Source: Clostridiales bacterium
GTDB lineage: Bacteria > Bacillota > Clostridia > Lachnospirales > Lachnospiraceae
Assembly: GCA_019423835.1 (NCBI GenBank)
Contig: JAHZAR010000026.1
Span: 1 to 30,368 of the forward strand
DNA: 30,368 nt
Direction: 5' to 3'
The position numbers were made by a program, and so were the translations under genes. Shown one piece after another: positions 8,304-15,396 of this stretch (positions within the stretch are counted from its first letter, which is position 1; each line of letters starts with the position of its first letter). The notes beneath the pieces are model-generated. The model had not been told where the DNA came from. It worked only from the letters and a program-made list of their open reading frames with translations, and did not search any database.

Positions 8304-10202
8304 ATGAGAGAAAAACTTCAGACCTTGCCTTTAGTTCAGCTCAGAGAACTGGCGAAGGCCCAGGGAATCAAGGGTGTGACAGCTCTGAAAAAAGCGGAGC
8401 TGATTGAGCGCCTGTGTGAAGCGGCGGGCGAAAAAACGTCCGACAAGACTGCCTTGAAGGAGGAGAAGGAGAAAAAGCTGCCGTCCAGACAGCCAGCGCG
8501 TACTTCCTCCGAAGGGCCGGCTGCGTCCCGTGAACCAGAACCGGCTCAGGAGAAATTGTCCGCGAATAACAGCCAGGCTGAAAGGGGAGAGAAAAGTGCG
8601 AGAGAAAATGAAGCCTCTCCCCGCCAGGAGGAAAAGCATTCTCAGAGAACCTATGTGAGAAATGACTATCGCTCTGACTCCAGGGGCGGCCAGGGATACA
8701 GAGGAAATGGAACCCCCGGCTACAGAAATCAGAATGCCTCCTATGGTCGCAGCTACCAGTCCAGAAATCAGGACAGAAACCAGGATAAAAACCATGACAG
8801 GGCAGACGTGCGCATCTCAAGCGGGATGGGGGCTGGAAACAGCGCAGGCTCAGCCTGGTCCGGCAGCACCGATTCCAGAGCAGTTCAGAGCTCTTCCCAG
8901 TTCCAGGGTTCTATGTCTGAACCGGATATGGCGGGCATCTCCAGTGCGCAGGCATCCGGCAGGGACGAGCTGCAGACCGATCTGAGATATGATGCAAGAG
9001 GACAGGAACAGAGAAACCAGGATTACAGAGATCCGGGAGTGGAGGAGGTTAAGACAGAACTCCAGGATCTGGACAGCGGCATTGAGGCAAATGGAATTCT
9101 GGAGGTGATGCCGGACGGATTTGGCTTTATCCGCTGTGAAAATTTCCTTCCGGGTGAAAATGACGTGTACGTGGCTCCCTCCCAGATACGCCGGTTTAAT
9201 TTAAAGACAGGCGATATTGTTCTGGGGAGCAGAAGAATCAAGACGGCTACAGAGAAATTTGCAGCTCTTTTGTATATTAAGTCAGTCAATGGCTATCCCC
9301 TCAGCGTGATAGAACGCAGGCCGAACTTTGAGAACCTGACGCCGATTTTTCCCGACGAGAGACTGCATATGGAGATGCCCGGAGCGAGAAACTCCACCGC
9401 CATGCGGGTGCTGGATCTGCTCTCCCCCATTGGAAAGGGACAGCGAGGCATGATCGTTTCCCCGCCCAAGGCCGGAAAGACGACGCTTTTAAAGCAGGTG
9501 GCCAAGGCGGTTACCACCAATCATCCGGATATGCACCTGATTATCCTTTTAATCGATGAGCGTCCGGAGGAGGTGACGGATATCAGGGAGGCCATCACGG
9601 GGCCCAACGTGGAAGTGATCTACTCTACCTTTGACGAGCTGCCTGAGCGCCACAAGCGAGTGTCTGAGATGGTCATCGAACGGGCCAAGCGTCTGGTGGA
9701 GCATGGACGCGACGTGATGATTCTCTTAGACAGCATGACGCGTCTGGCCCGTGCCTACAACCTGGTGGTTCCGGCCAGCGGCCGCACTCTCTCCGGAGGC
9801 CTTGATCCGGCGGCGCTTCACATGCCCAAGCGTTTCTTTGGAGCAGCCAGGAACATGAGAGAAGGCGGAAGCCTTACCATTCTGGCCACAGCCCTCATCG
9901 ACACGGGAAGCCGGATGGACGACGTGATCTACGAGGAGTTCAAGGGAACCGGAAACATGGAGCTGGTGCTTGACAGAAAGCTCTCCGAAAAGAGAATCTT
10001 CCCGGCTATCGATATTCTCAAGTCAGGCACGAGAAGAGATGATCTGCTCTTAAATCCATTGGAATCAGAGGCCGTGGATATTATTCACAAGGCGACAAAT
10101 ACCTTAAAGCCGGAGGAATCGGTGGAGCGGATTCTTGATCTGTTCGCCAGAACAAAAAACAACAGGGAATTTGTGGATATGGTGAAAAAGGTAAGGCTAT
10201 AA
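8304..10202 (+). CDS. rho: Transcription termination factor Rho with long low-complexity insertion
   Basis: A hexameric RNA-dependent ATPase that ends transcription. The 632-residue protein is much longer than E. coli Rho (419). Domain order: Rho_N (about residues 1-43, LRELAKAQGIKGVTALKKAELIERL); a disordered insertion rich in Arg, Ser, Gly, Asn, Gln and charge (about 45-260, with RNQDRNQDKNHDR); an RNA-binding cold-shock-like domain (NGILEVMPDGFGFIR onward); and the ATPase core with Walker A (SPPKAGKTTLLK, near 386-397), Walker B (DVMILLDSMTRLARAYN), and the Q/R-loop region (GGLDPAALHMPKRFFGAARN). The frame opens at TTG 8298, but AAGGAG is 8 bases before ATG 8304, which I use. It stands alone in its transcript, from its own promoter. 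Confidence 0.97.
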   Translation: MREKLQTLPLVQLRELAKAQGIKGVTALKKAELIERLCEAAGEKTSDKTALKEEKEKKLPSRQPARTSSEGPAASREPEPAQEKLSANNSQAERGEKSARENEASPRQEEKHSQRTYVRNDYRSDSRGGQGYRGNGTPGYRNQNASYGRSYQSRNQDRNQDKNHDRADVRISSGMGAGNSAGSAWSGSTDSRAVQSSSQFQGSMSEPDMAGISSAQASGRDELQTDLRYDARGQEQRNQDYRDPGVEEVKTELQDLDSGIEANGILEVMPDGFGFIRCENFLPGENDVYVAPSQIRRFNLKTGDIVLGSRRIKTATEKFAALLYIKSVNGYPLSVIERRPNFENLTPIFPDERLHMEMPGARNSTAMRVLDLLSPIGKGQRGMIVSPPKAGKTTLLKQVAKAVTTNHPDMHLIILLIDERPEEVTDIREAITGPNVEVIYSTFDELPERHKRVSEMVIERAKRLVEHGRDVMILLDSMTRLARAYNLVVPASGRTLSGGLDPAALHMPKRFFGAARNMREGGSLTILATALIDTGSRMDDVIYEEFKGTGNMELVLDRKLSEKRIFPAIDILKSGTRRDDLLLNPLESEAVDIIHKATNTLKPEESVERILDLFARTKNNREFVDMVKKVRL

Positions 10203-10232
10203 AGGCAGAGAGAAAAGAAAAAGATAATCAGA

Positions 10233-10268
10233 GCGCAGGATGCCAGGCTGGTGCCTGGCATCCTGCGC
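10233..10268 (+). repeat. Perfect 15-bp hairpin downstream of rho
   Basis: Arms GCGCAGGATGCCAGG and CCTGGCATCCTGCGC are perfectly complementary around the six-base loop CTGGTG. No T-run follows, so it is not a canonical terminator. It sits 30 bases after the rho stop and leads directly into the conserved element at 10267-10371. It may protect the rho mRNA 3-prime end or be the first stem of a larger RNA. Confidence 0.8.
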
Positions 10269-10272
10269 AGAG

Positions 10273-10294
10273 AAAAAGGCTGCTTAAGGCAGCC
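10273..10294 (-). terminator. Terminator of the lacI-type gene (minus strand)
   Basis: Read on the minus strand, GGCTGC-CTTAA-GCAGCC is followed directly by TTTTT, a compact rho-independent terminator about 32 bases past the stop of the lacI-type gene. It is the first hairpin of copy 1 of the conserved element, so this element can end transcription from both sides. Confidence 0.65.
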
Positions 10295-10325
10295 CCACAG
10301 CGGCGCGAAAAAGCTGGCAGGTTCC

Positions 10326-11372
10326 TCATGATTGAGAGGGAGGGAGCTGAGGCGGTCTCGACCGCTTTTTATTTATGCTGGACTGCCTGATGTGAAAACG
10401 GCCGGGAATAATTTTTCCGCATTCACTGCCCTTTTTTCCGGAGGCATTGTCCGTGCTGATGGCATTTAACAGGATTTTGAAGGCCTCACTTCCGATTTTG
10501 ACAGAATCCTGCTGGACAGAGGAGATTCCTATGAAGGAGCTCCAGGGAAAATCATCAAAGCTCACGATGCCGAGATCGCTTCCAATTTGCCAGCCTTTTT
10601 TGGAAATCTGCTCCAGAAGTGCCTGCAGGACAAGGGTATTGGCTGCAATAAAGGCAGTGATCCTGTCCTCAGAGACAAGGGAAGCGGTCAGCTTTTCGAT
10701 CTGCTTTCTATTCTTCGGCTCTATCTCAAAAACTTTCCCTTCAAAGTCAAGACGGGCACATATTTCCCGAAAAGCATCAGCGCGGAGCTGCCGGATAGAG
10801 CTGGTATCCAGAGCTTCGGTCAGCAATACAACCTGATCAAACTGTTCTTCCCTAAGGTGCAGAAGAATATCCTCCATCAGCTGCCGGTTATTGGAAGTGA
10901 CAACAGGAAGCCCCAGGCCTTCGATATCCCGGTCCAGCAGGACAACAGGCAGGGACTGGCTGATCTGGCTGATGATTTCGTTATTGCCTCCCACGGTGTT
11001 GATGAGAAGACCGTCAACACTGTTGTCGAGATGCTTTTTTAAAAGCTTCAGTTCCGACGAAGCGGAGTTATTAGAAATAGATATCAGAAGCGAATAGCCT
11101 GCTTTCAGGGCCTTCTGGTTGATTGTGTCTAAAAGTGTAGAAAAAAAGGGGTTTGATATGTCAGAAATTATCACACCGATCAGCCGGGAATACTTCGATT
11201 TCAGGCTTCTGGCAATATTATTCGGCCGATAGCCGCTCTCCTTAATAATCTGTTCGATCCGGGCTTTTGTCTCTAAGGACATGGAATCGTACTTGCCGTT
11301 CAGAAAGCGTGAGATGGTGGTCGTGCTCACGTTTGCCTGGGCGGCAATATCTTTTATTGTCAATTGTTTCAT
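10326..11372 (-). CDS. LacI-family transcriptional regulator (KdgR-like role inferred)
   Basis: A 348-residue repressor-type protein. The N-terminal helix-turn-helix (residues 3-24, IKDIAAQANVSTTTISRFLNG) is followed by the hinge (NNIARSLKS) and a periplasmic-binding-like sensor domain starting GVIISDISNPFFSTLL. GGAGGAAG precedes the ATG. It is divergent from the seven-gene operon at 11835-19240, whose promoter region carries operator-like repeats, so it is the likely local regulator. A keto-deoxy sugar acid as inducer is an inference from the kdgK, kdgA and kduD neighbours. The last 14 residues (KKRSRPPQLPPSQS) are encoded antisense to the terminator of a conserved intergenic element, so the natural end of the domain is probably just before this tail. 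Confidence 0.93.
   Translation of the reverse strand: MKQLTIKDIAAQANVSTTTISRFLNGKYDSMSLETKARIEQIIKESGYRPNNIARSLKSKYSRLIGVIISDISNPFFSTLLDTINQKALKAGYSLLISISNNSASSELKLLKKHLDNSVDGLLINTVGGNNEIISQISQSLPVVLLDRDIEGLGLPVVTSNNRQLMEDILLHLREEQFDQVVLLTEALDTSSIRQLRADAFREICARLDFEGKVFEIEPKNRKQIEKLTASLVSEDRITAFIAANTLVLQALLEQISKKGWQIGSDLGIVSFDDFPWSSFIGISSVQQDSVKIGSEAFKILLNAISTDNASGKKGSECGKIIPGRFHIRQSSINKKRSRPPQLPPSQS
10352..10370 (+). terminator. Terminator closing copy 1 of the element / rho transcript
   Basis: GCGGT-CTCG-ACCGC followed by TTTTTATTT. It lies inside the convergent lacI-type coding end and would terminate transcripts coming from rho. Confidence 0.75.
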
Positions 11373-11684
11373 TGAGAAACTTCCTCCGAGCAGTTTTTTC
11401 TTTATTTCGAATATTCCAGTTAAATATCCTCTATTTGATTTTTTAATAATATCATATTTCAGATGATTTGAGAACGGAAAAGGTGAAAAATATCATGCCG
11501 GCCTCTGGCATCTGCAGGAATTACAGCCCGCACAGCTGCAGAAATCTCTCATTTCTGCCCTGCTGCCTCACTGTATGTGATCCGTTTTTTCAGAAGTTGA
11601 TCACAGACAGATACGGGTTGAGGTTAAAAGTTCACAAAAATATGGAAATATAATTGTGCACTATATAGAAAAGAAATAAAACAT
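11373..11684. other. Divergent intergenic stretch, lacI-type side
   Basis: An AT-rich stretch upstream of the lacI-type gene. It contains that gene's ribosome binding site but no promoter for it that I can call confidently. A short plus-strand frame at 11468-11653 has no family resemblance and no convincing ribosome binding site. Nothing else is recognised before the operon promoter at 11685. Confidence 0.4.
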
Positions 11685-11713
11685 TTGACTTATCCTTAAT
11701 GGGGTGTTATTCT
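11685..11713 (+). promoter_or_regulatory. Promoter of the sugar-acid/amino-acid operon
   Basis: TTGACT (11685-11690) and TATTCT (11708-11713) are separated by exactly 17 bases. The expected transcription start, near 11720, is at the edge of the operator array, which suits repression by a LacI-family protein that blocks the polymerase. Confidence 0.78.
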
Positions 11714-11721
11714 GAGCTTAG

Positions 11722-11772
11722 GTAATCGGTTAACGAAATCAATTAACGAAATCAGTTACCTAAACCGATTAC
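11722..11772 (+). promoter_or_regulatory. Operator array for the LacI-family regulator
   Basis: An inverted repeat, GTAATCGGTT at 11722-11731 and AACCGATTAC at 11763-11772, encloses two direct repeats of TTAACGAAATCA (11730-11741 and 11743-11754), 13 bases apart. The GGTTAAC core resembles LacI-family half-sites. The array lies immediately downstream of the -10 box and between the divergent genes. Binding by the neighbouring regulator is inferred. Confidence 0.72.
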
Positions 11773-11834
11773 TGAGAGTAATGCATTACGGTAAGGGGAA
11801 CAGTAAAAAATAGAAATGTACGGAGGGAGAACGC

Positions 11835-13001
11835 ATGAAGGAATTATCAGGACTGACAAAACTGCCCCAGTCGGGAATCAGAAGAATGTTTGATTTGGCA
11901 AAGGACAGACAGGGAGTGGTGAGCTTCTGCCTGGGAGAACCGGATTTTACGACGCCGGACTATATAGTGGAGGCTGGAAAGAATTCACTGTTGGCGGGAA
12001 ATACACACTACACAGATAATGCGGGGCTGCTGGAAACGAGAAAGGTGATTGCAGCTTATCTGCAGGAGTTTGATGGGATAACCTATGATCCGGTTTCTGA
12101 GATCTGCATGTGCACGGGAGCCATGGAGGGACTCTATCTGACGATGGTTACCCTGTTTAACCAGGGTGATGAGGTGATCGTGGCAGATCCCTGTTACCCC
12201 AACTACCTGGGGCAGATTGCCATGACGGGTGCCGTTCCGGTGCCGGTTCCGGTCTACGAGGAGGACGGCTTTGTGTTCCGCAGAAAGGAACTGGAGAAGG
12301 CAGTGACGCCGAAGACAAAGGCGATTCTGCTGAACTCCCCCACCAACCCTACAGGCGGGGTGACTAAGGGAGAGGATCTTCAGGCAGTCGCAGATATAGC
12401 GGTTAAATATGATCTGTATGTAATCCTGGATGCTGTTTACAAGCAGCTTATCTATGATGACGATTCCTATGAAAATATTGCTTCTCTGGAGGGCATGAGG
12501 GAGAGAACGCTCTATATCGATTCATTTTCCAAATCCCATGCCATGACCGGCTGGAGGATCGGCTATATATGCGGCCCGAAAGAAGTCATTTCCCAGATGC
12601 CCAAGCTCCAGGAAAATGTGGTTTCCTGTATTTCTGCCTTCATCCAGGACGCGGCGGCGGAAGCGCTGAGGGATAAGAAGAGAAGCGATGAATGCGTAAA
12701 GGCCATGCGGGATGAATACAGAAGACGCCGGGATGTGTTTGTAGACGGACTGAACAGCATTGACAGAATCTCTGTGGTAAAGCCAAAGGGCGCATTCTAC
12801 CTGTTTGTCAATATTAAGGAGACGGGGCTTACATCAGAAGAATTCTGCATCAGACTTTTGGAGGAACAGAATGTCCTCACCTCACCGGGCTCTGCCTTCG
12901 GGGCTATGGGAGAGGGATACATCCGTATCTCCTATGCGACCAGCATGGACACTATTCAGGAGGGGTTAAAGAGGATTCGCGCATTTGTTGCAGCCTTATA
13001 G
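11835..13001 (+). CDS. PLP-dependent aminotransferase, class I/II
   Basis: A 388-residue fold-type-I aminotransferase of the aspartate/aromatic type. Landmarks are the N-terminal VVSFCLGEPDFTTP, the PLP contact NSPTNPTGG, the Asp in ILDAVYKQL, the Schiff-base Lys233 in DSFSKSHAMTGWRIGY, and the carboxylate-binding arginine region near EGYIRISYA. CGGAGGG precedes the ATG. It is the first gene of the LacI-controlled operon and lies 28 bases before an amino-acid permease. The substrate is unknown. Its place among genes that feed and consume 2-keto-3-deoxygluconate suggests that it makes or removes a 2-keto acid in this pathway, but a general role such as alanine or aspartate transamination is possible. 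Confidence 0.9.
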   Translation: MKELSGLTKLPQSGIRRMFDLAKDRQGVVSFCLGEPDFTTPDYIVEAGKNSLLAGNTHYTDNAGLLETRKVIAAYLQEFDGITYDPVSEICMCTGAMEGLYLTMVTLFNQGDEVIVADPCYPNYLGQIAMTGAVPVPVPVYEEDGFVFRRKELEKAVTPKTKAILLNSPTNPTGGVTKGEDLQAVADIAVKYDLYVILDAVYKQLIYDDDSYENIASLEGMRERTLYIDSFSKSHAMTGWRIGYICGPKEVISQMPKLQENVVSCISAFIQDAAAEALRDKKRSDECVKAMRDEYRRRRDVFVDGLNSIDRISVVKPKGAFYLFVNIKETGLTSEEFCIRLLEEQNVLTSPGSAFGAMGEGYIRISYATSMDTIQEGLKRIRAFVAAL

Positions 13002-13029
13002 GCTGTCAAATCAGAAAAGGGGTTAAGCA

Positions 13030-14382
13030 ATGGAAAAAACAAGTGGAAAAAGCGGTCTGAAGAAGGTACTGAGCTTTCCCATGGTCGTTCTGATTATTAT
13101 CAATATGGTAATCGGATCCGGCGTATTTTTTAAGGCACAGGGAGTTTTCACCATCACAAAAGGAACTCCTGGAATCGGACTGGCAGCCTGGGTGGCTGCC
13201 GGTATTATCAGTCTTCTGGGCGGGCTTACGGTGGCAGAGCTGGCTGGAGCCATTCCAAAAACGGGGGGAATGGTGTCGTGGATCGAGGAGATTTTTGGTA
13301 AGCAGCTGGGATACCTGGTTGGATGGGTGGAGGCCATCGTATTCTGGCCGGCGAATATCGGAGCTCTGGGAGCTGTGTTTGCAGTGCAGTTAGTTAACTT
13401 AATGGGGCTTCCGGAAAGTCATCTGGGAATCGTGTCTGCTGCAGCAATCTTGTTTCTGGTGGTGATGAACTGCCTGGGAGCCAAGGTAGGCGGCTGGATT
13501 GGGACGATATTTACCGTGGCAAAAATGATACCGCTGATTTTCATTATAATTCTGGCATTCACTTATGAAGGGGCAAATCCTCAGAATGTAGTGCCTCTGC
13601 TGCCCTCAGAGGGAAATGCAGTATCTATTTTCGGTGCAGCTGTCCTGTCCTGTATGTATTCCTATGATGGATGGATGCATGTGGGAAATGTGGCCGGAGA
13701 GATGAAAAATCCTGCCAGGGATCTTCCGAAGGCGATCGTGTTTGGTCTGTCAGCCGTCGTTGTGATCTATGCGGTGATCAACACTGCATATGTATTTATC
13801 ATCCCGGCGCCTGAGCTGGCTCTGACAGCGACACCGGCAGCAGATGTAGCCGGTGTGATTCTCGGAAATTCCATCGGAACAAAGCTGATTACCATCGGCA
13901 TCCTGATCTCCGTGTTTGGAACCCTGAACAGCAATATTATGATGGCTATCAGGATCCCCTACACCATGGGACTCCAGAATAAGCTGCCGGGCAGCAGTTA
14001 TCTGAAGAAGCTCCATCCCACCTTCAGAACGCCTGTTTACAGCGGCATCTTAATTGCGGTGATCAGCGTGGTTATGGCTCTGTCTGGTTCCTACAATACA
14101 CTGACCGATATGTGCATGTTTACGATCTGGATTTTCTACTCCCTGACCTTTTTGGGAGTGATCAAGTACAGAAAGGATCGGCCCGACATTGTGAGAACGT
14201 ACAGGGTTCCCGGTTATCCGGTCATCCCGGTGCTGGCCTTTGCAGGAGGCGCATTCGTGGTGCTGATGACGCTGGTAACCCAGACCATGCTGGCTGTCGT
14301 GGGCCTTGGCCTGACACTGCTGGGGCTGATTGTATATTATTTCAGAAAAGACAAGATTGAAGACATCTCAGTTGTAGAATAG
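13030..14382 (+). CDS. APC-superfamily amino-acid permease
   Basis: A 450-residue inner-membrane protein with about twelve hydrophobic segments. The first carries the APC signature region MVIGSGVFFKAQGVF, with the helix-breaking Gly-Ser-Gly that contacts the amino-acid backbone in this superfamily. The sequence is closest in feel to the LAT/SteT-type exchangers (YDGWMHVGNVAGEMKNPARDLP is a typical central block). The ribosome binding site is weak (AAGGGG about 10 bases before the ATG). Coupling to the aminotransferase suggests uptake or exchange of the amino acid used by that enzyme. The substrate cannot be read from sequence. Confidence 0.92.
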   Translation: MEKTSGKSGLKKVLSFPMVVLIIINMVIGSGVFFKAQGVFTITKGTPGIGLAAWVAAGIISLLGGLTVAELAGAIPKTGGMVSWIEEIFGKQLGYLVGWVEAIVFWPANIGALGAVFAVQLVNLMGLPESHLGIVSAAAILFLVVMNCLGAKVGGWIGTIFTVAKMIPLIFIIILAFTYEGANPQNVVPLLPSEGNAVSIFGAAVLSCMYSYDGWMHVGNVAGEMKNPARDLPKAIVFGLSAVVVIYAVINTAYVFIIPAPELALTATPAADVAGVILGNSIGTKLITIGILISVFGTLNSNIMMAIRIPYTMGLQNKLPGSSYLKKLHPTFRTPVYSGILIAVISVVMALSGSYNTLTDMCMFTIWIFYSLTFLGVIKYRKDRPDIVRTYRVPGYPVIPVLAFAGGAFVVLMTLVTQTMLAVVGLGLTLLGLIVYYFRKDKIEDISVVE

Positions 14383-14403
14383 AGGAAGACAGAGGAAACG
14401 GTT

Positions 14404-15383
14404 ATGGAGTTTGAAAAGGTACTGAAACAGATTGGACAGATTGGCATCCTTCCCGTTGTGAAAATTGAGGCGCGGGAGCAGGCGGCGCCTCTGGCAGAAT
14501 GCCTTGAGAGGGCAGGCTTTCCCGCTGTGGAGATTACCTTCCGCACCGGCGCGTGCACGGAGGCCATAAGAGAGATTAAAAAAAAGGTTCCCGGGGTATT
14601 GGTGGGGGCCGGGGGGGAATGGCAAATTTTGGTAGGGGAGAACAACAGGCCCGGGAGGCCCTGGAGGCAGGGGCGGAATTTCTGATAAGTCCGGGATGGA
14701 ACCGGGCGCTCGCCCAGGCCTTCAGAGAGCTTCCCTACATACCCGGCTGCCAGACTCCGGGAGAAGTGCAGGAGGCCAGGGAGATGGGGTATTCGACTGT
14801 GAAAATTTTTCCGGCAGAATGCTGCGGAGGGATTTCCTATCTGAAAACCTTATCCTCTGTGTTTTCAGGCATGAAGTTTGTCCCAACGGGAGGAATTTCG
14901 GCAGAGACTTTTTCCGGTTATCTGAAGCTCCCGTCTGTGCTGGCGTGCGGCGGCAGCTTCATGGCTCCGGAAAAACTGATAAAGGAGGAGAATTTCGCTG
15001 CCATCGGGGAGCGGTGCCGGAATGCAGCAGAAAAGCTGTTTGGTTTTCACATTGCCCATGTAGGCATTAACTGTGAGGGAAGAGAAGAGGCGGCCGGGAT
15101 CGCCCAGGTGCTGCAGGAGTGGTTTGGCTTTGAGCCGGCAGAAAATCCTTCCTCCATATTCGCGGGAACCAGTGTAGAAATTATGAAGGAGCCCTATCTC
15201 GGCGCGAAAGGACATATTGCGATTGCGGCGGGCTTTCCGGAAAGGGCGAAAAATTATCTGGAGAGAAAAGGCGTGCGATTCCGGGAGGAGAGCGCCGTAT
15301 ACAGGGAAGGAGGAGAACTTCAGGCTATCTATTTCGAGAGAGAGATCGGCGGCTTTGCGGTTCATCTTGTGAGAAAGGCATAG
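14404..15383 (+). pseudogene. kdgA: KDPG/KHG aldolase fused to a VOC domain, frameshifted
   Basis: KDPG aldolase splits 2-keto-3-deoxy-6-phosphogluconate into pyruvate and glyceraldehyde 3-phosphate. Codons from ATG 14404 encode the aldolase start with VEITFRTGA (catalytic Glu) and KVPGVLVGAG; the continuation in another frame gives QQAREALEAGAEFLISPGWN, IPGCQTPGE, TVKIFPAECCGG (Schiff-base Lys) and VPTGGIS. The frames change near 14600-14650, in a run with GGGGG and GGGGGGG, where about three extra residues' worth of bases also seem present. After the barrel, residues encoded from about 15040 form a VOC (glyoxalase-like) domain: HIAHVGINC, GHIAIAAGF and GGFAVHLVRK. The gene may be dead, or the G-runs may be misread. 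It lies 21 bases after the permease. Confidence 0.83.
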
Positions 15384-15396
15384 CAGGGAGAATGGT

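Larger units (their letters stand above)
10267..10371 (+). repeat. Copy 1 of a conserved structured intergenic element (candidate ncRNA)
   Basis: This copy aligns without gaps to 26042-26132 over 91 columns from CTGCTTA onward, with about 74 identities; the upstream GCAGAG-AAAAAGG is shared too, with one extra G in copy 2. Order: AAAAAGGCTGCTTAAGGCAGCC (6-bp hairpin), invariant GCGGCGCGAAAAAGC, a CTCA-TGAT-TGAG hairpin, invariant GGGAGCTGA, then terminator GCGGT-CTCG-ACCGC-TTTTT. In copy 2 the closing pair of the terminator changes from T-A to G-C, which is compensatory. Conservation of the unpaired blocks argues for more than a plain terminator. Transcription direction is not proven. The 3-prime half is antisense to the end of the lacI-type gene. 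I do not recognise the family. Confidence 0.82.

Noticed and set aside
10267..10371. Element as a known riboswitch (c-di-GMP, THF, fluoride, ZTP, T-box and similar)
   Set aside because: The conserved blocks do not match the core motifs I remember for these classes, and copy 1 has no downstream gene on the same strand to control.
10447..11097. Plus-strand frames of up to 151 codons
   Set aside because: They are the antisense of the LacI-type regulator, whose helix-turn-helix and ligand domain are unmistakable.
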